A stretch of 64,000 bases of DNA from SCQP01 sp050747745 (GCA_050747745.1 JBOGKM010000081.1:62001-126000); one strand, 5' to 3'. Positions 35,293 to 43,144 are shown, counted from the stretch's first letter. Made by a program: numbers and translations. Notes: a model not told the origin generated them from the sequence alone.

Positions 35293-36369
35293 GTGGCCGC
35301 CGATTCCCCCACCCTGCTGAACGCCGTCTGCCCCGTCCCCCTGCGCGAGCACGAACGCATCGTGCTCGGTCACGGCGCCGGCGGCAAGCTCACCGCCGCC
35401 CTCATCGATGAAGTCTTTTTGCCCGCCTTCCGCAATCCCGTGCTGGAATGCATGAACGACCAGGCACTGCTGCGCCTGCCAGGCGCCGCCACCGCCCGTC
35501 TGGCGATGACCACCGATAGCTTTGTCGTTACCCCGATTTTTTTCCCCGGTGGCGATATCGGCTCCCTCGCCATCCACGGCACCATCAACGATTTGGCCAT
35601 GGGCGGCGCCCAGCCCCTCTGGCTCGCTGCCGCCTTCATCCTCGAAGAAGGCCTGGCCCAAACCGATTTGGCGCGCGTGGTCGCCTCCATGGCCGCCGCC
35701 GCACGCCAGGCAGGCGTCGCCATCGTCACCGGTGATACCAAAGTGGTCAACCACGGCAAAGGCGATCAGGTCTTCATTACCACTACCGGCGTCGGCTGGG
35801 TGCCCGAGGGCGTCCTGCTCGGCGCCGACCGTGCCCGCCCGGGCGATCAGGTCCTGCTCAGCGGCACCGTCGGTGATCACGGGATGGCCATCTTGTCCTT
35901 GCGCGAAAACCTCGAATTTGAAGCCACCATTGCCAGCGACAGCGCCGCCCTCCACCCTTTGTCGGCAGCCCTCGTCGCCGCTTGCCCTCCCGGCGCCCTG
36001 CGTTGCATGCGCGATCCCACCCGCGGCGGCGTAGCCACCGCGCTACACGAAATCGCCCTACGCTCGGGCGTGGGCGTGCGCCTTGACGAAAACCAGATCC
36101 CGGTGCGTGAAGAGGTGAGCTCCGCCTGCGAGCTGCTCGGCATCGATCCGCTCTATGTCGCCAACGAAGGCAAGCTGGTCGCCATCGTCGCCCCCGCGGC
36201 CGCCGAGCCGGCCCTGGCGGCCCTGCGCTCGCATCCGCTGGGAACCGCCGCGCGCCGCATCGGTGAGGTCATCGCCTCTCCCCCCAACATGGTCCTGCTC
36301 TCCACCACGATCGGAGGCACCCGCGTGCTCGATACCCAGTTTCATGAACAACTGCCCCGCATCTGCTAG
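35293..36369 (+). CDS. hypE: Carbamoyl dehydratase HypE
   Basis: PurM-type ATP-dependent enzyme (358 residues) that dehydrates the HypF-delivered thiocarboxamide to a thiocyanate on its own C-terminal cysteine and donates CN to iron on HypCD. The N-terminal IVLGHGAGGKLTAALIDEVF and DSFVVTPIFFPGGDIG, the Gly-rich GDTKVVNHGKGDQVFITTTGVG, and the terminal LPRIC with Cys358 as the reactive residue are all intact. It starts at a GTG at 35293, two bases after the SIS gene. Confidence 0.96.
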   Translation: MAADSPTLLNAVCPVPLREHERIVLGHGAGGKLTAALIDEVFLPAFRNPVLECMNDQALLRLPGAATARLAMTTDSFVVTPIFFPGGDIGSLAIHGTINDLAMGGAQPLWLAAAFILEEGLAQTDLARVVASMAAAARQAGVAIVTGDTKVVNHGKGDQVFITTTGVGWVPEGVLLGADRARPGDQVLLSGTVGDHGMAILSLRENLEFEATIASDSAALHPLSAALVAACPPGALRCMRDPTRGGVATALHEIALRSGVGVRLDENQIPVREEVSSACELLGIDPLYVANEGKLVAIVAPAAAEPALAALRSHPLGTAARRIGEVIASPPNMVLLSTTIGGTRVLDTQFHEQLPRIC

Positions 36370-36408
36370 GCATCTCGCAGCTTAGTTCGGGAATCGTGGA
36401 GGGATATC

Positions 36409-37476
36409 ATGCCAACCCCGACCGCCGTGCCACCCAAACCCAATTTCGAGCTGCCCATCAAGGAGTTGGATATCTTGTGGATCACCGCCGGCATGAGCTG
36501 CGATGGCGATTCGGTCTCCATCACCGCCGGCCAGCGCCCCAGCATCGAGGACATCGTCCTCGGCGGTATTCCTGGCCTCCCCAAAGTCAACCTCCATAAT
36601 CCCGTGCTCGCCGTCAAGGTGGGCGAGGAATTTTTGGAGCCATTCCGCCGCGCCTGGCGGGGCGAAAACAAGCTGCCCTACGTCATGGTCATGGAAGGCT
36701 CCGTCCCCAACGAGCAGGTCAAAGAGGAAGGCTACTGGGCCGCCTGGGGCGAAGACCCCGCCACCCGCCAGCCCATCCTCACCACCGACTGGATTGATCA
36801 CCTGGCGCCCGGTGCAGTGGCCGTCATTGCTGTCGGCACCTGCGCCGCTTATGGCGGCATTCACGCCATGGCCGGCAATCCCACCGGATGCATGGGGTTG
36901 GCTGACTATCTCGGCTGGGATTTCCGTTCCGCCGCCGGCCTGCCCATCGTCAACGTCCCCGGCTGTCCGGTCCAGCCCGACAACTTCATGGAAACGCTCC
37001 TCTACCTTCTCTATCAGGTCGCCGGCCTTGCCCCCATCATCCCCCTCGATGCCAAGCTCCGTCCCACTTGGCTGTTCGGCAAGACCGTCCACGAGGGCTG
37101 CGATCGCGCCGGCTATTACGAGCAGTCGGATTTCGCCGTCGAGTACGGCTCCCCCAAATGTCTGGTCAAGCTGGGCTGCTGGGGCCCGGTCGTCAACTGC
37201 AACGTGCCCAAGCGCGGTTGGATGGACGGCATCGGCGGCTGCCCCAACGTCGGCGGCATCTGCATGAGCTGCACCATGCCCGGCTTTCCCGATAAATTCA
37301 TGCCCTTCATGGATGAGCCCCCAGGCTCCAGCGTCTCCGTCGCCGCCGGCTTTGCCTACGGACGCATGATCCGCTCGCTGCGCTCGGTCACCAACCTCAG
37401 TGTCAATCAGGAACCAAAATGGCGGCATCGCGGCCCGGCCCTCACGACCGGCTACCAGCACGCCTCGAATCTTTGA
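36409..37476 (+). CDS. hhyS: Group 1h [NiFe]-hydrogenase small subunit HhyS
   Basis: 355-residue electron-transfer subunit with three FeS clusters. The proximal-cluster motif reads MSCDGDSVS: Cys31 followed by Asp34 where classical small subunits have the second Cys, the signature of the 3Cys-1Asp cluster of actinobacterial-type group 1h enzymes. Further ligands are seen in VGTCAAYGG, VPGCPVQP, the distal-cluster block VHEGCDRAGYYE with PKCLVKLGCWGP, and the medial block GGCPNVGGICMSC. There is no twin-arginine signal and no C-terminal membrane anchor, so the enzyme is cytoplasmic or peripheral. AGGGA precedes the ATG. It lies 39 bases after hypE and directly before hhyL. Confidence 0.96.
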   Translation: MPTPTAVPPKPNFELPIKELDILWITAGMSCDGDSVSITAGQRPSIEDIVLGGIPGLPKVNLHNPVLAVKVGEEFLEPFRRAWRGENKLPYVMVMEGSVPNEQVKEEGYWAAWGEDPATRQPILTTDWIDHLAPGAVAVIAVGTCAAYGGIHAMAGNPTGCMGLADYLGWDFRSAAGLPIVNVPGCPVQPDNFMETLLYLLYQVAGLAPIIPLDAKLRPTWLFGKTVHEGCDRAGYYEQSDFAVEYGSPKCLVKLGCWGPVVNCNVPKRGWMDGIGGCPNVGGICMSCTMPGFPDKFMPFMDEPPGSSVSVAAGFAYGRMIRSLRSVTNLSVNQEPKWRHRGPALTTGYQHASNL

Positions 37477-37503
37477 AATCGACCCCAACCCGAGGAACCC
37501 TCG

Positions 37504-39312
37504 ATGTCGACTGCTACTCCCACAACGTCCGACCCCGCCTCCGCAACCTCAAAACCTAATCTGGTCGAGATGAACTTCGATCCGATCACCCGTATCGTGG
37601 GCAACTTGGGCATCTACACCAAGCTGGATTTCGGCGCCAAGAAGGTCGTCGAGTGCCACTCCACCAGCTCCCTGTTCCGCGGCTACAGCGTGTTCATGAA
37701 GGGCAAGGATCCGCGCGATGCCCACTTCATCACCAGCCGCATCTGCGGCATCTGCGGCGACAACCACGCCACCTGCGCCAACTATGCCCAGCAGATGGCC
37801 TTTGGCGTCAAGCCGCCCCCGCTAGGTGAATGGATTGTCAACCTCGGCGAAGCCGCCGAGTACATGTTCGATCATTGTCTGTTTCAGGACAACCTCGTCG
37901 GCGTCGATTTTTGCGAGGAAATGGTCCAACAAACCAATCCCGGCGTTTGGGCCAAGGCCGAAAAAAAGGAAGCGCCCAACGCCAAACTGCACGGCTTCCG
38001 CACCATCGCCGACATCATGCGCAGCCTCAACCCCTTTACCGGCGCCTTCTACCGCGAGGCGCTGGAAAAAAGCCGCCTCACGCGCGAAATGTTCTGCCTC
38101 ATGGAGGGCCGCCACGTCCACCCCTCCACCCTCTATCCCGGAGGTGTGGGCACCGTCGCGACCCCGCAGGTGTTCACCGACTACCTCACCCGCTTGCTCA
38201 AATACGTCAGCTTCATGAAGCGCGTGGTGCCGCTGCACGACGACCTGTTTAACTTCATCTACGAAGCCCTGCCCGGCTATGAAAAGGTTGGTCAGCGCCG
38301 CATTCTCCTCGGCTGCTGGGGCGCCTGGAACAACCCCGACCACTGCGACTACCGCTACGAAACCATGTCCGCATGGGGCAAGCACATGTACGTCAGCCCC
38401 GGCGTGATCGTGGACGGAAAACTCGTGACCGATGACCTGGTGGACATCAACCTCGGCATCCGCATCCTGCTCGGCCATTCCTACTACGAAGACTGGGCCA
38501 ACCAGAAAACCTACGTCACCCACGATCCGCTCGGCAATCCCGTCGATCAGCGCCATCCCTGGAACCAAACCACCACCCCGCGGCCGCAAAAGCGCAACTT
38601 CGATGGCAACTACACCTGGGTGATGTCGCCGCGCTGGTACGACAAAAACACCGGCGAGTATCTGGCGCTCGATACTGGCGGCGGTCCCCTGGCCCGTCTC
38701 TGGTCCACCGCCCTGCAGGGCAAGGTGCATACCGGCTACATCGAAGCGTCCCACGGCGCCATTAAAATCAACCTCCCGCGCACCGCCGAGCTGCCCGAAA
38801 CCACCTTCGAATGGAAGCCGCCGCAGTGGTCCAACGCCATAGAACGCGACCGCGCCCGCACCTATTTTCAGGCCTACTCGGCCGCTATGGGCCTGTACTT
38901 CTACGACAAGGCCATGCAAACCCTGCTCGGCGGCGACAACCGCACCTGGTCGCCCTTCACCGTCCCTGATGAAGCCATCGGCTGCGGCTTCCACGAAGCC
39001 GTGCGCGGCGTGTTGAGCCATCACGTGGTGATCCGTGGCGGCAAAATCGCGAACTACCACCCCTATCCGCCCACTCCTTGGAATGCCAGCCCGCGCGACA
39101 GCCTGGGCACGCTCGGCCCCTACGAGGATGCGGTGCAGAACACGCCAATCTTTGAAGAAAATGGCCCGGACAAGTTCAAGGGCGTGGACATCATGCGCGC
39201 CGTCCGCAGCTTCGATCCCTGTCTGCCCTGCGGCGTCCATATGTACCTGGGCAACGGCCGCACCCTCGAACTCCAGCATTCCCCCATGCACGGCGCCGGG
39301 TTCCGGCCGTGA
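37504..39312 (+). CDS. hhyL: Group 1h [NiFe]-hydrogenase large subunit HhyL
   Basis: 602-residue catalytic subunit oxidising H2 with high affinity. The L1 motif RICGICGDNH (Cys81, Cys84) and L2 motif DPCLPCGVH (Cys573, Cys576, His579) provide the four nickel-binding cysteines. The last 23 residues after His579 form the peptide expected to be removed by the endopeptidase at 42299-42796 once nickel is inserted. Long stretches such as FRGYSVFMKGKDPRDAHFI and ANYHPYPPTPWNAS are hallmarks of group 1h. It overlaps the next gene by four bases (GTGA). Confidence 0.97.
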   Translation: MSTATPTTSDPASATSKPNLVEMNFDPITRIVGNLGIYTKLDFGAKKVVECHSTSSLFRGYSVFMKGKDPRDAHFITSRICGICGDNHATCANYAQQMAFGVKPPPLGEWIVNLGEAAEYMFDHCLFQDNLVGVDFCEEMVQQTNPGVWAKAEKKEAPNAKLHGFRTIADIMRSLNPFTGAFYREALEKSRLTREMFCLMEGRHVHPSTLYPGGVGTVATPQVFTDYLTRLLKYVSFMKRVVPLHDDLFNFIYEALPGYEKVGQRRILLGCWGAWNNPDHCDYRYETMSAWGKHMYVSPGVIVDGKLVTDDLVDINLGIRILLGHSYYEDWANQKTYVTHDPLGNPVDQRHPWNQTTTPRPQKRNFDGNYTWVMSPRWYDKNTGEYLALDTGGGPLARLWSTALQGKVHTGYIEASHGAIKINLPRTAELPETTFEWKPPQWSNAIERDRARTYFQAYSAAMGLYFYDKAMQTLLGGDNRTWSPFTVPDEAIGCGFHEAVRGVLSHHVVIRGGKIANYHPYPPTPWNASPRDSLGTLGPYEDAVQNTPIFEENGPDKFKGVDIMRAVRSFDPCLPCGVHMYLGNGRTLELQHSPMHGAGFRP

Positions 39313-39620
39313 ACGACGCGGCCAGCGAGCGCATCACCGCCCTGGTGGCGCGCTGCGAAACCATCCCCGATCCCCATCTGCGCGCCGACGTACTCGAGCT
39401 GCTGCGCCGCCTGCTCGACCTCCACCGCGAAGGCTTGGAGCCGCTGCTGCGCGCCGCCGCCGAAGCGCCCCATCTGGAAGCTCTGCGCGCCGCCTGGCGC
39501 CGCGACCAAGCCGTTGCCGCGTTGCTGGATCTGCATGCACTGGAAATACCCAACCCCCCTTCCCAGCCCCCGCCCGGCGGAAGCAACTTTGTTCCCCTCA
39601 CGGCGCTGGCCAGAAGTTGA
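39309..39620 (+). CDS. Hydrogenase-locus helical protein lacking the NifU domain
   Basis: 103-residue, probably all-helical cytoplasmic protein (PDPHLRADVLELLRRLLDLH, then RDQAVAALLDLHALE). In other group 1h loci, as I recall them, this helical module is the N-terminal half of a longer protein whose C-terminal half is a NifU-type Fe-S scaffold domain with a CxxC motif. Here the frame ends in a proline-rich tail (IPNPPSQPPPGG) with no cysteine pair. The following bases in the other frames do not encode a NifU domain either, so this is not a simple frameshift. It starts at a GTG overlapping hhyL. Function unknown; an assembly or protein-protein role is plausible. Confidence 0.65.
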   Translation: MNDAASERITALVARCETIPDPHLRADVLELLRRLLDLHREGLEPLLRAAAEAPHLEALRAAWRRDQAVAALLDLHALEIPNPPSQPPPGGSNFVPLTALARS

Positions 39621-39959
39621 ATGGAGCACCCCATGTCTTCCCTCAATCCCTTGCGCGATGACCGCACCCGGCAGAAGCTGGCCGAGCATTTGCTCGGCCG
39701 GCATGAGCGCGGCCTCGACAAGCGCGAGCAGCGCGCCCGCCCGGTGGCCGTGCCCCACGGCATCCGCGTCGGCAAACCCTACGTCGAACCCGACACCCCC
39801 TTCCACACCCCCGGAACTAACAAGGGCGAGGAGTGGGCGCTCAAGACCAAGGAAAAGGGCCGCGTCGGCAAGCAGCGCCACGCCCGCAGTTCGACCTCCA
39901 TCAATCCCTTCCTCCACGACGCTGTCGATCACCGCATGCCCCATCTGCCACCCGCCTGA
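39621..39959 (+). CDS. Small basic hypothetical protein of the hydrogenase locus
   Basis: Up to 112 residues (ATG at 39621, or ATG at 39633 giving 108). I do not recognise a family. The sequence is hydrophilic and rich in Arg, Lys, His and Pro, with an N-terminal amphipathic helix (RTRQKLAEHLLGRHERGL), a central PVAVPHGIRVGKPYVEPDTPF and a probably disordered tail (KEKGRVGKQRHARSSTS). No cysteines, signal or membrane segment. It directly abuts its neighbours with no gap, so expression with the hydrogenase is certain if it is translated. Base composition matches the operon. Confidence 0.6.
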   Translation: MEHPMSSLNPLRDDRTRQKLAEHLLGRHERGLDKREQRARPVAVPHGIRVGKPYVEPDTPFHTPGTNKGEEWALKTKEKGRVGKQRHARSSTSINPFLHDAVDHRMPHLPPA

Positions 39960-40583
39960 TTGAACCCCGCCGTGCCGCAAGGTTATATCGCCGCGCTGCA
40001 GCGCCTGCGTCAGATGCCGTCGCAGCCGCCCCATCCCAGCGCCTGCGAGTTTTGCGCCGAGCCGCTCCTCGAACCGCACGAACACGTGGTCGATTTGGAA
40101 AGCGGAACCCTAAGTTGCTCCTGCATCGCCTGCGCCTTCCTTTTCGAACGGCCAGGACAGTACCTCCGCCGCCTCCCGCGCGATGCCCGCTTCCTGCCCG
40201 GCTTTGATCTCCAGCCTATGACCTGGGCAAGCTTGCTAATTCCGGTAAACCTGGCGTTTATTACCGTGCACCCCGCCAACGGAACCGTCGAGGCTCGCTA
40301 CCCCAGCGCCGGCGGCGTGGTGGCCGCTCCGCTCGACCGCGATTTGTGGGACGGCATCGTCGCCGCCCACGCTCCCCTGGCAGCCATCGAGCCTGGATTG
40401 CAAGCCTTGCTCATCAACCGCCTTGAGCGCCCGCATGAACTCTTTATCGCTCCCGTGGACCAGTGCTACCGCCTCGCCGGCTTGGTGCGCTCCGCCTGGT
40501 CGGGCTTTTCCGGAGGCCCGGAAGTCCGCAAGCGCGTTCATGATTTCTGCGCTGGGCTGCGCGGTGAGACCGTCCATGCCTGA
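39960..40583 (+). CDS. DUF5947 family hydrogenase-locus protein
   Basis: 207-residue cytoplasmic protein. An N-terminal metal-binding-like region has CEFC (about residues 29-32) and CSCIAC (about 52-57). It is followed by the conserved LLIPVNLAFITVHPANGTVEARYPSAGG, then LERPHELFIAPVDQCYRLAGLVRSAWSGFSGG. This matches DUF5947 proteins that accompany group 1h hydrogenases (from memory). The cysteine set suggests a zinc or Fe-S site. Function unknown; a role in enzyme maturation or electron transfer is inferred from position. It starts immediately after the preceding stop and overlaps the DUF6084 gene by eight bases. Confidence 0.75.
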   Translation: MNPAVPQGYIAALQRLRQMPSQPPHPSACEFCAEPLLEPHEHVVDLESGTLSCSCIACAFLFERPGQYLRRLPRDARFLPGFDLQPMTWASLLIPVNLAFITVHPANGTVEARYPSAGGVVAAPLDRDLWDGIVAAHAPLAAIEPGLQALLINRLERPHELFIAPVDQCYRLAGLVRSAWSGFSGGPEVRKRVHDFCAGLRGETVHA

Positions 40584-41226
40584 GCTGCGCTTTTTTATTG
40601 AAGGTTTCGAACCTGCCGAACACGCCCTCGCCCCAGCCTTGCGCATGCGCTTGCGCACCGTCAACGCCAGCCCCGAACCCGTGCATGCCATCTGGCTGCG
40701 CCTCCAGTTGCAAATCGAACCGGCGCGCCGCCGCTACAGCCCCTCGGAAGCCGCCACGCTGCTGCCGTTGTTTGCCGCGCCCGAGCGCTGGGATCAGACC
40801 CTGCGTCCCTTCCTTTGGCAGCAGGCCGTCGCCATGGTTCCCGGTTTTACCGGCACTACCGTCAGCGAGGTGCTGCTGCCCTGCACTCGCGATTTCTCCC
40901 TCGCCGCCACCCAGTATTGTGAGGCGCTGGCGGATGGCTGCGTACCGGTGCTGGCGCAGTTCAGCGGCATGGCGATGATGCAAGGCGAAAACGGCCTCAC
41001 CGCTGCGCCGATTCCGTGGGAGCTCGAGGCCCGCTACGCCATGCCCGTCGACGCCTGGCGCTCCGCCGTGCGTCGCTTGTACGGCGACAGCGTCTGGATA
41101 CCGCTTCATCGCGATGTGTTCGACCAACTATTGGCGTTTCGCACTGCCCGAGGCATGGCCTCGTGGGAGCACACCCTGGAACACCTCCTCGACAGCGCCG
41201 CCGCCGGCAAACAGGAGGCGGCATGA
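40576..41226 (+). CDS. DUF6084 family hydrogenase-locus protein
   Basis: 216-residue protein. LRFFIEGFEPAEHALAPALRMRLR, then LQLQIEPARRRYSPSEA, FLWQQAVAMVPGFTGTTV and LPCTRDFSLAATQYCEAL match DUF6084 proteins, which I know only from hydrogenase gene clusters. The alternating pattern suggests a beta-sandwich. It has no signal or membrane segment. The ATG at 40576 lies inside the end of the DUF5947 gene, and the end overlaps the next start by four bases, so the three are translationally coupled. Function unknown. Confidence 0.75.
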   Translation: MPELRFFIEGFEPAEHALAPALRMRLRTVNASPEPVHAIWLRLQLQIEPARRRYSPSEAATLLPLFAAPERWDQTLRPFLWQQAVAMVPGFTGTTVSEVLLPCTRDFSLAATQYCEALADGCVPVLAQFSGMAMMQGENGLTAAPIPWELEARYAMPVDAWRSAVRRLYGDSVWIPLHRDVFDQLLAFRTARGMASWEHTLEHLLDSAAAGKQEAA

Positions 41227-42302
41227 ACTGGGACGGATTTGAACCGCTGGCGACCACGGTTCTCTACGAAGGTCATGTGCTTTACCCCTATCGCCCCAGC
41301 GCGCTGAAAAATCAGCAGCGCTGGAATTTCGGAACCCTGTTTCCGCCCGCTGTAGACGGCGAACCCCATCATCTGCACCTGGAGATTCTCATCGAGTGCG
41401 ACCTGCAACCGCTGGCCGGGGTGCGTTTTTGCTTTTTACAGGGCGAGCACGTGCGCCAGTTCGACTGCACCGCACCCGGCGAGCAGCGGTTCCATGCCGC
41501 TCCGGCCGACGTTCAAATCGCCGCCGCGCTCAGCTCTCTCGCGCCCGGCCTCTGGCGCTTGACCGCCGAGGCCGGCAACCGAACCGAAATCAGCAATCCC
41601 GCGCGCGAAGCCGCGTTCCCGCAGGCGCTGCAGTCCGCCCAGTTGCGCTGCGCCTTGGACCGGGGCTCATTCGTCTCGGCGCAGGATCCGGGCGAACGCC
41701 TTGCGGCGCAAGCGACCGCGTGCCGCTGCGAGGGCGTCTACCCTGTCCTTGTCGGCCCGCCCGGCGCCCGTTCTCTGCTCTTGGCCAGCCCGCTCATTCT
41801 CGAAGATTGGGCCAAAGTCGCTCCGCAAAGCCACGGTGATTTTTGTGACGCCGCCGAAATGGACGAGCTGCTCACCCTGCGCGTGCTCACCCTCAGCGCC
41901 GAAGAGCAGGAGGAGGTCATGACTGCCGGCGGCACCGGCCGCAAGATCCTTGAGCGTTGCCATCGTCTGTCGCCTGACGGCCCGGCCCTCGAACTGCACG
42001 GCGGCCGCGTGGGGGACGGCATCCCGTGGGATCCCTTTACCCAGCCGCCAGCCGCGGTTCCCTGCGCCGGAGGCGAGCTGCGCGCGGGCGTTCGCGTACG
42101 CCTGCATCCGCGCCCCGGACCCGACCTGTTCACTTCCCTGCTCGACGGTAAGACCGCGCGCGTGCAGGCCATTGAACAGGATCTCGAGGGCGAGGTCCAT
42201 CTGGCCGTCGTCGTCGACGATGATCCCGGTGCCGACCTGGGCGAAGCCCGCCAGTCGGGTCACCGCTTCTTTTTCGCCCTATTCGAGGTCGAACTCCTAT
42301 GA
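41223..42302 (+). CDS. Conserved hydrogenase-locus protein, about 359 residues, unknown function
   Basis: Begins LATTVLYEGHVLYPYRPSALKNQQRWNFGTLFPP, a block I recognise from uncharacterised proteins encoded beside group 1h hydrogenases in actinobacteria. Further conserved-looking segments are EGVYPVLVG, LASPLILEDWAKVAPQSHGDF, EMDELLTLRVLTLS and HLAVVVDDDPGADLG. It is mixed alpha/beta, cytoplasmic, with no cofactor motif that I can identify. The ATG at 41223 overlaps the DUF6084 stop (ATGA) and the end overlaps the endopeptidase start, so it is firmly part of the module. Candidate roles are large-subunit chaperone or oligomer assembly (inference only). Confidence 0.75.
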   Translation: MNWDGFEPLATTVLYEGHVLYPYRPSALKNQQRWNFGTLFPPAVDGEPHHLHLEILIECDLQPLAGVRFCFLQGEHVRQFDCTAPGEQRFHAAPADVQIAAALSSLAPGLWRLTAEAGNRTEISNPAREAAFPQALQSAQLRCALDRGSFVSAQDPGERLAAQATACRCEGVYPVLVGPPGARSLLLASPLILEDWAKVAPQSHGDFCDAAEMDELLTLRVLTLSAEEQEEVMTAGGTGRKILERCHRLSPDGPALELHGGRVGDGIPWDPFTQPPAAVPCAGGELRAGVRVRLHPRPGPDLFTSLLDGKTARVQAIEQDLEGEVHLAVVVDDDPGADLGEARQSGHRFFFALFEVELL

Positions 42303-42796
42303 AGCCAATCCTTATCGCTGGCATTGGCAACATCTTCCTGGGTGATGATGCTTTCGGCGTAGAGGCGGTGCGCGCGCTGGTATGCCGCGATTTGCCGCCG
42401 GGCGTCATCGTCCGCGATTTCGGCATCCGCTGCCTCGATCTGGCCTTCGTGCTCACCCAGGACTGGCAGGCTGTAATCGTTCTCGATGCAGTCGGTCGCG
42501 GCCAGCCCCCCGGAACCCTCTACCGTATCGAACTGGATCTCGACTCCGTCCCCACGCAGCCACTCGACGCCCACACCGTTAGCGTCGCCCACGTGCAGTC
42601 GCTGGCCCGCCAAATGAGCCTCCGTCTGCCCCCCATGCTCCTGATCGGCTGTGAGCCGCTTCAGTTCGATCCCGTCTGCGGCGATGGCCCCATGCTCAGT
42701 CCTTCGCTCGCAGCGGCACTGCCCCGCGCGCTGGCCATGACCGAGGCAGTAATTCACGACTTGCTGGCATCCCAATACGAGGAGGTGGAAGCGTGA
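42299..42796 (+). CDS. Hydrogenase maturation endopeptidase (HyaD/HupD type)
   Basis: 165-residue nickel-sensing protease that removes the C-terminal peptide of the large subunit after metal insertion. The N-terminal motif GIGNIFLGDDAFGVEAV supplies Asp16 or Asp17, VIVLDAVGRG supplies Asp63, and DAHTVSVAHV supplies the histidine (His92 or His98) that together bind nickel in the family. Its likely target is the 23-residue tail of HhyL. ATG overlaps the preceding stop; its own stop overlaps the start of a 33-codon gene (TGATG). Confidence 0.93.
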   Translation: MKPILIAGIGNIFLGDDAFGVEAVRALVCRDLPPGVIVRDFGIRCLDLAFVLTQDWQAVIVLDAVGRGQPPGTLYRIELDLDSVPTQPLDAHTVSVAHVQSLARQMSLRLPPMLLIGCEPLQFDPVCGDGPMLSPSLAAALPRALAMTEAVIHDLLASQYEEVEA

Positions 42797-42897
42797 TGAA
42801 AAGGCTTTTCTGGCCGCTCCTGCTCGGCGCAATAGCCTATGGCGTTTACAAGTTCATCCCCGACCTGCGCCGCGAGCTAAAGATGTACTCGATGTGA
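42796..42897 (+). CDS. 33-residue membrane microprotein, DUF6893-like
   Basis: ATG at 42796 overlaps the endopeptidase stop and the frame runs to TGA at 42895-42897. The peptide starts MKRLFWPLLLGAIAYGVYKF, one short transmembrane segment with a basic N-terminus, then IPDLRRELKMYSM. The PDLRRxLKM-type tail after a single hydrophobic helix is the pattern of DUF6893 small proteins seen in hydrogenase loci (from memory). hypA begins two bases after its stop. It could tether the cytoplasmic hydrogenase, or part of its maturation complex, to the membrane. Coding status rests on overlap spacing, family resemblance and an intact frame. Confidence 0.72.
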   Translation: MKRLFWPLLLGAIAYGVYKFIPDLRRELKMYSM

Positions 42898-42898
42898 G

Positions 42899-43144
42899 AT
42901 GCATGAGCTGTCGCTTGCCCTGAGCATTTTGGATGGCGTCGAGCAGGAGAGCGCCGCCCACGGCGGCCTGTGCGTTCGCGCGGTGCGCTTGCGGGTCGGC
43001 ACGCTGGCTGCCGTCAGCATGGACGCGCTGACGTTCGCCTATCAGCTCGCCAGCCAGGACACCGTACTCGCCGGCACCCGCCTGGTGATCGAATGCGTGG
43101 AAGGCCGTGAACTCCTCATCACCGCCCTGGAGGTGGACCCATGA
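42899..43144 (+). CDS. hypA: Nickel chaperone HypA lacking the zinc-binding domain
   Basis: 81 residues, against about 113 in normal HypA. The N-terminus MHELSLALSILDGVEQ keeps Met1-His2-Glu3, the nickel site, and the alpha/beta core VRAVRLRVGTLAAVSMDALTFAYQLAS is intact. After LVIEC the chain passes directly to EGRELLITALEVDP, which corresponds to the last strand of full-length HypA (G-x-E-L-x-I-x-S/A-L-E-V). The roughly 35-residue loop with two CxxC pairs that binds structural zinc is missing. The reading frame is clean, so the shortening is an exact in-frame loss. It overlaps hypB by four bases. Confidence 0.88.
   Translation: MHELSLALSILDGVEQESAAHGGLCVRAVRLRVGTLAAVSMDALTFAYQLASQDTVLAGTRLVIECVEGRELLITALEVDP

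Noticed and set aside
37822..39291. 489-codon minus-strand frame antisense to hhyL.
   Set aside because: Shadow of the hydrogenase large subunit.
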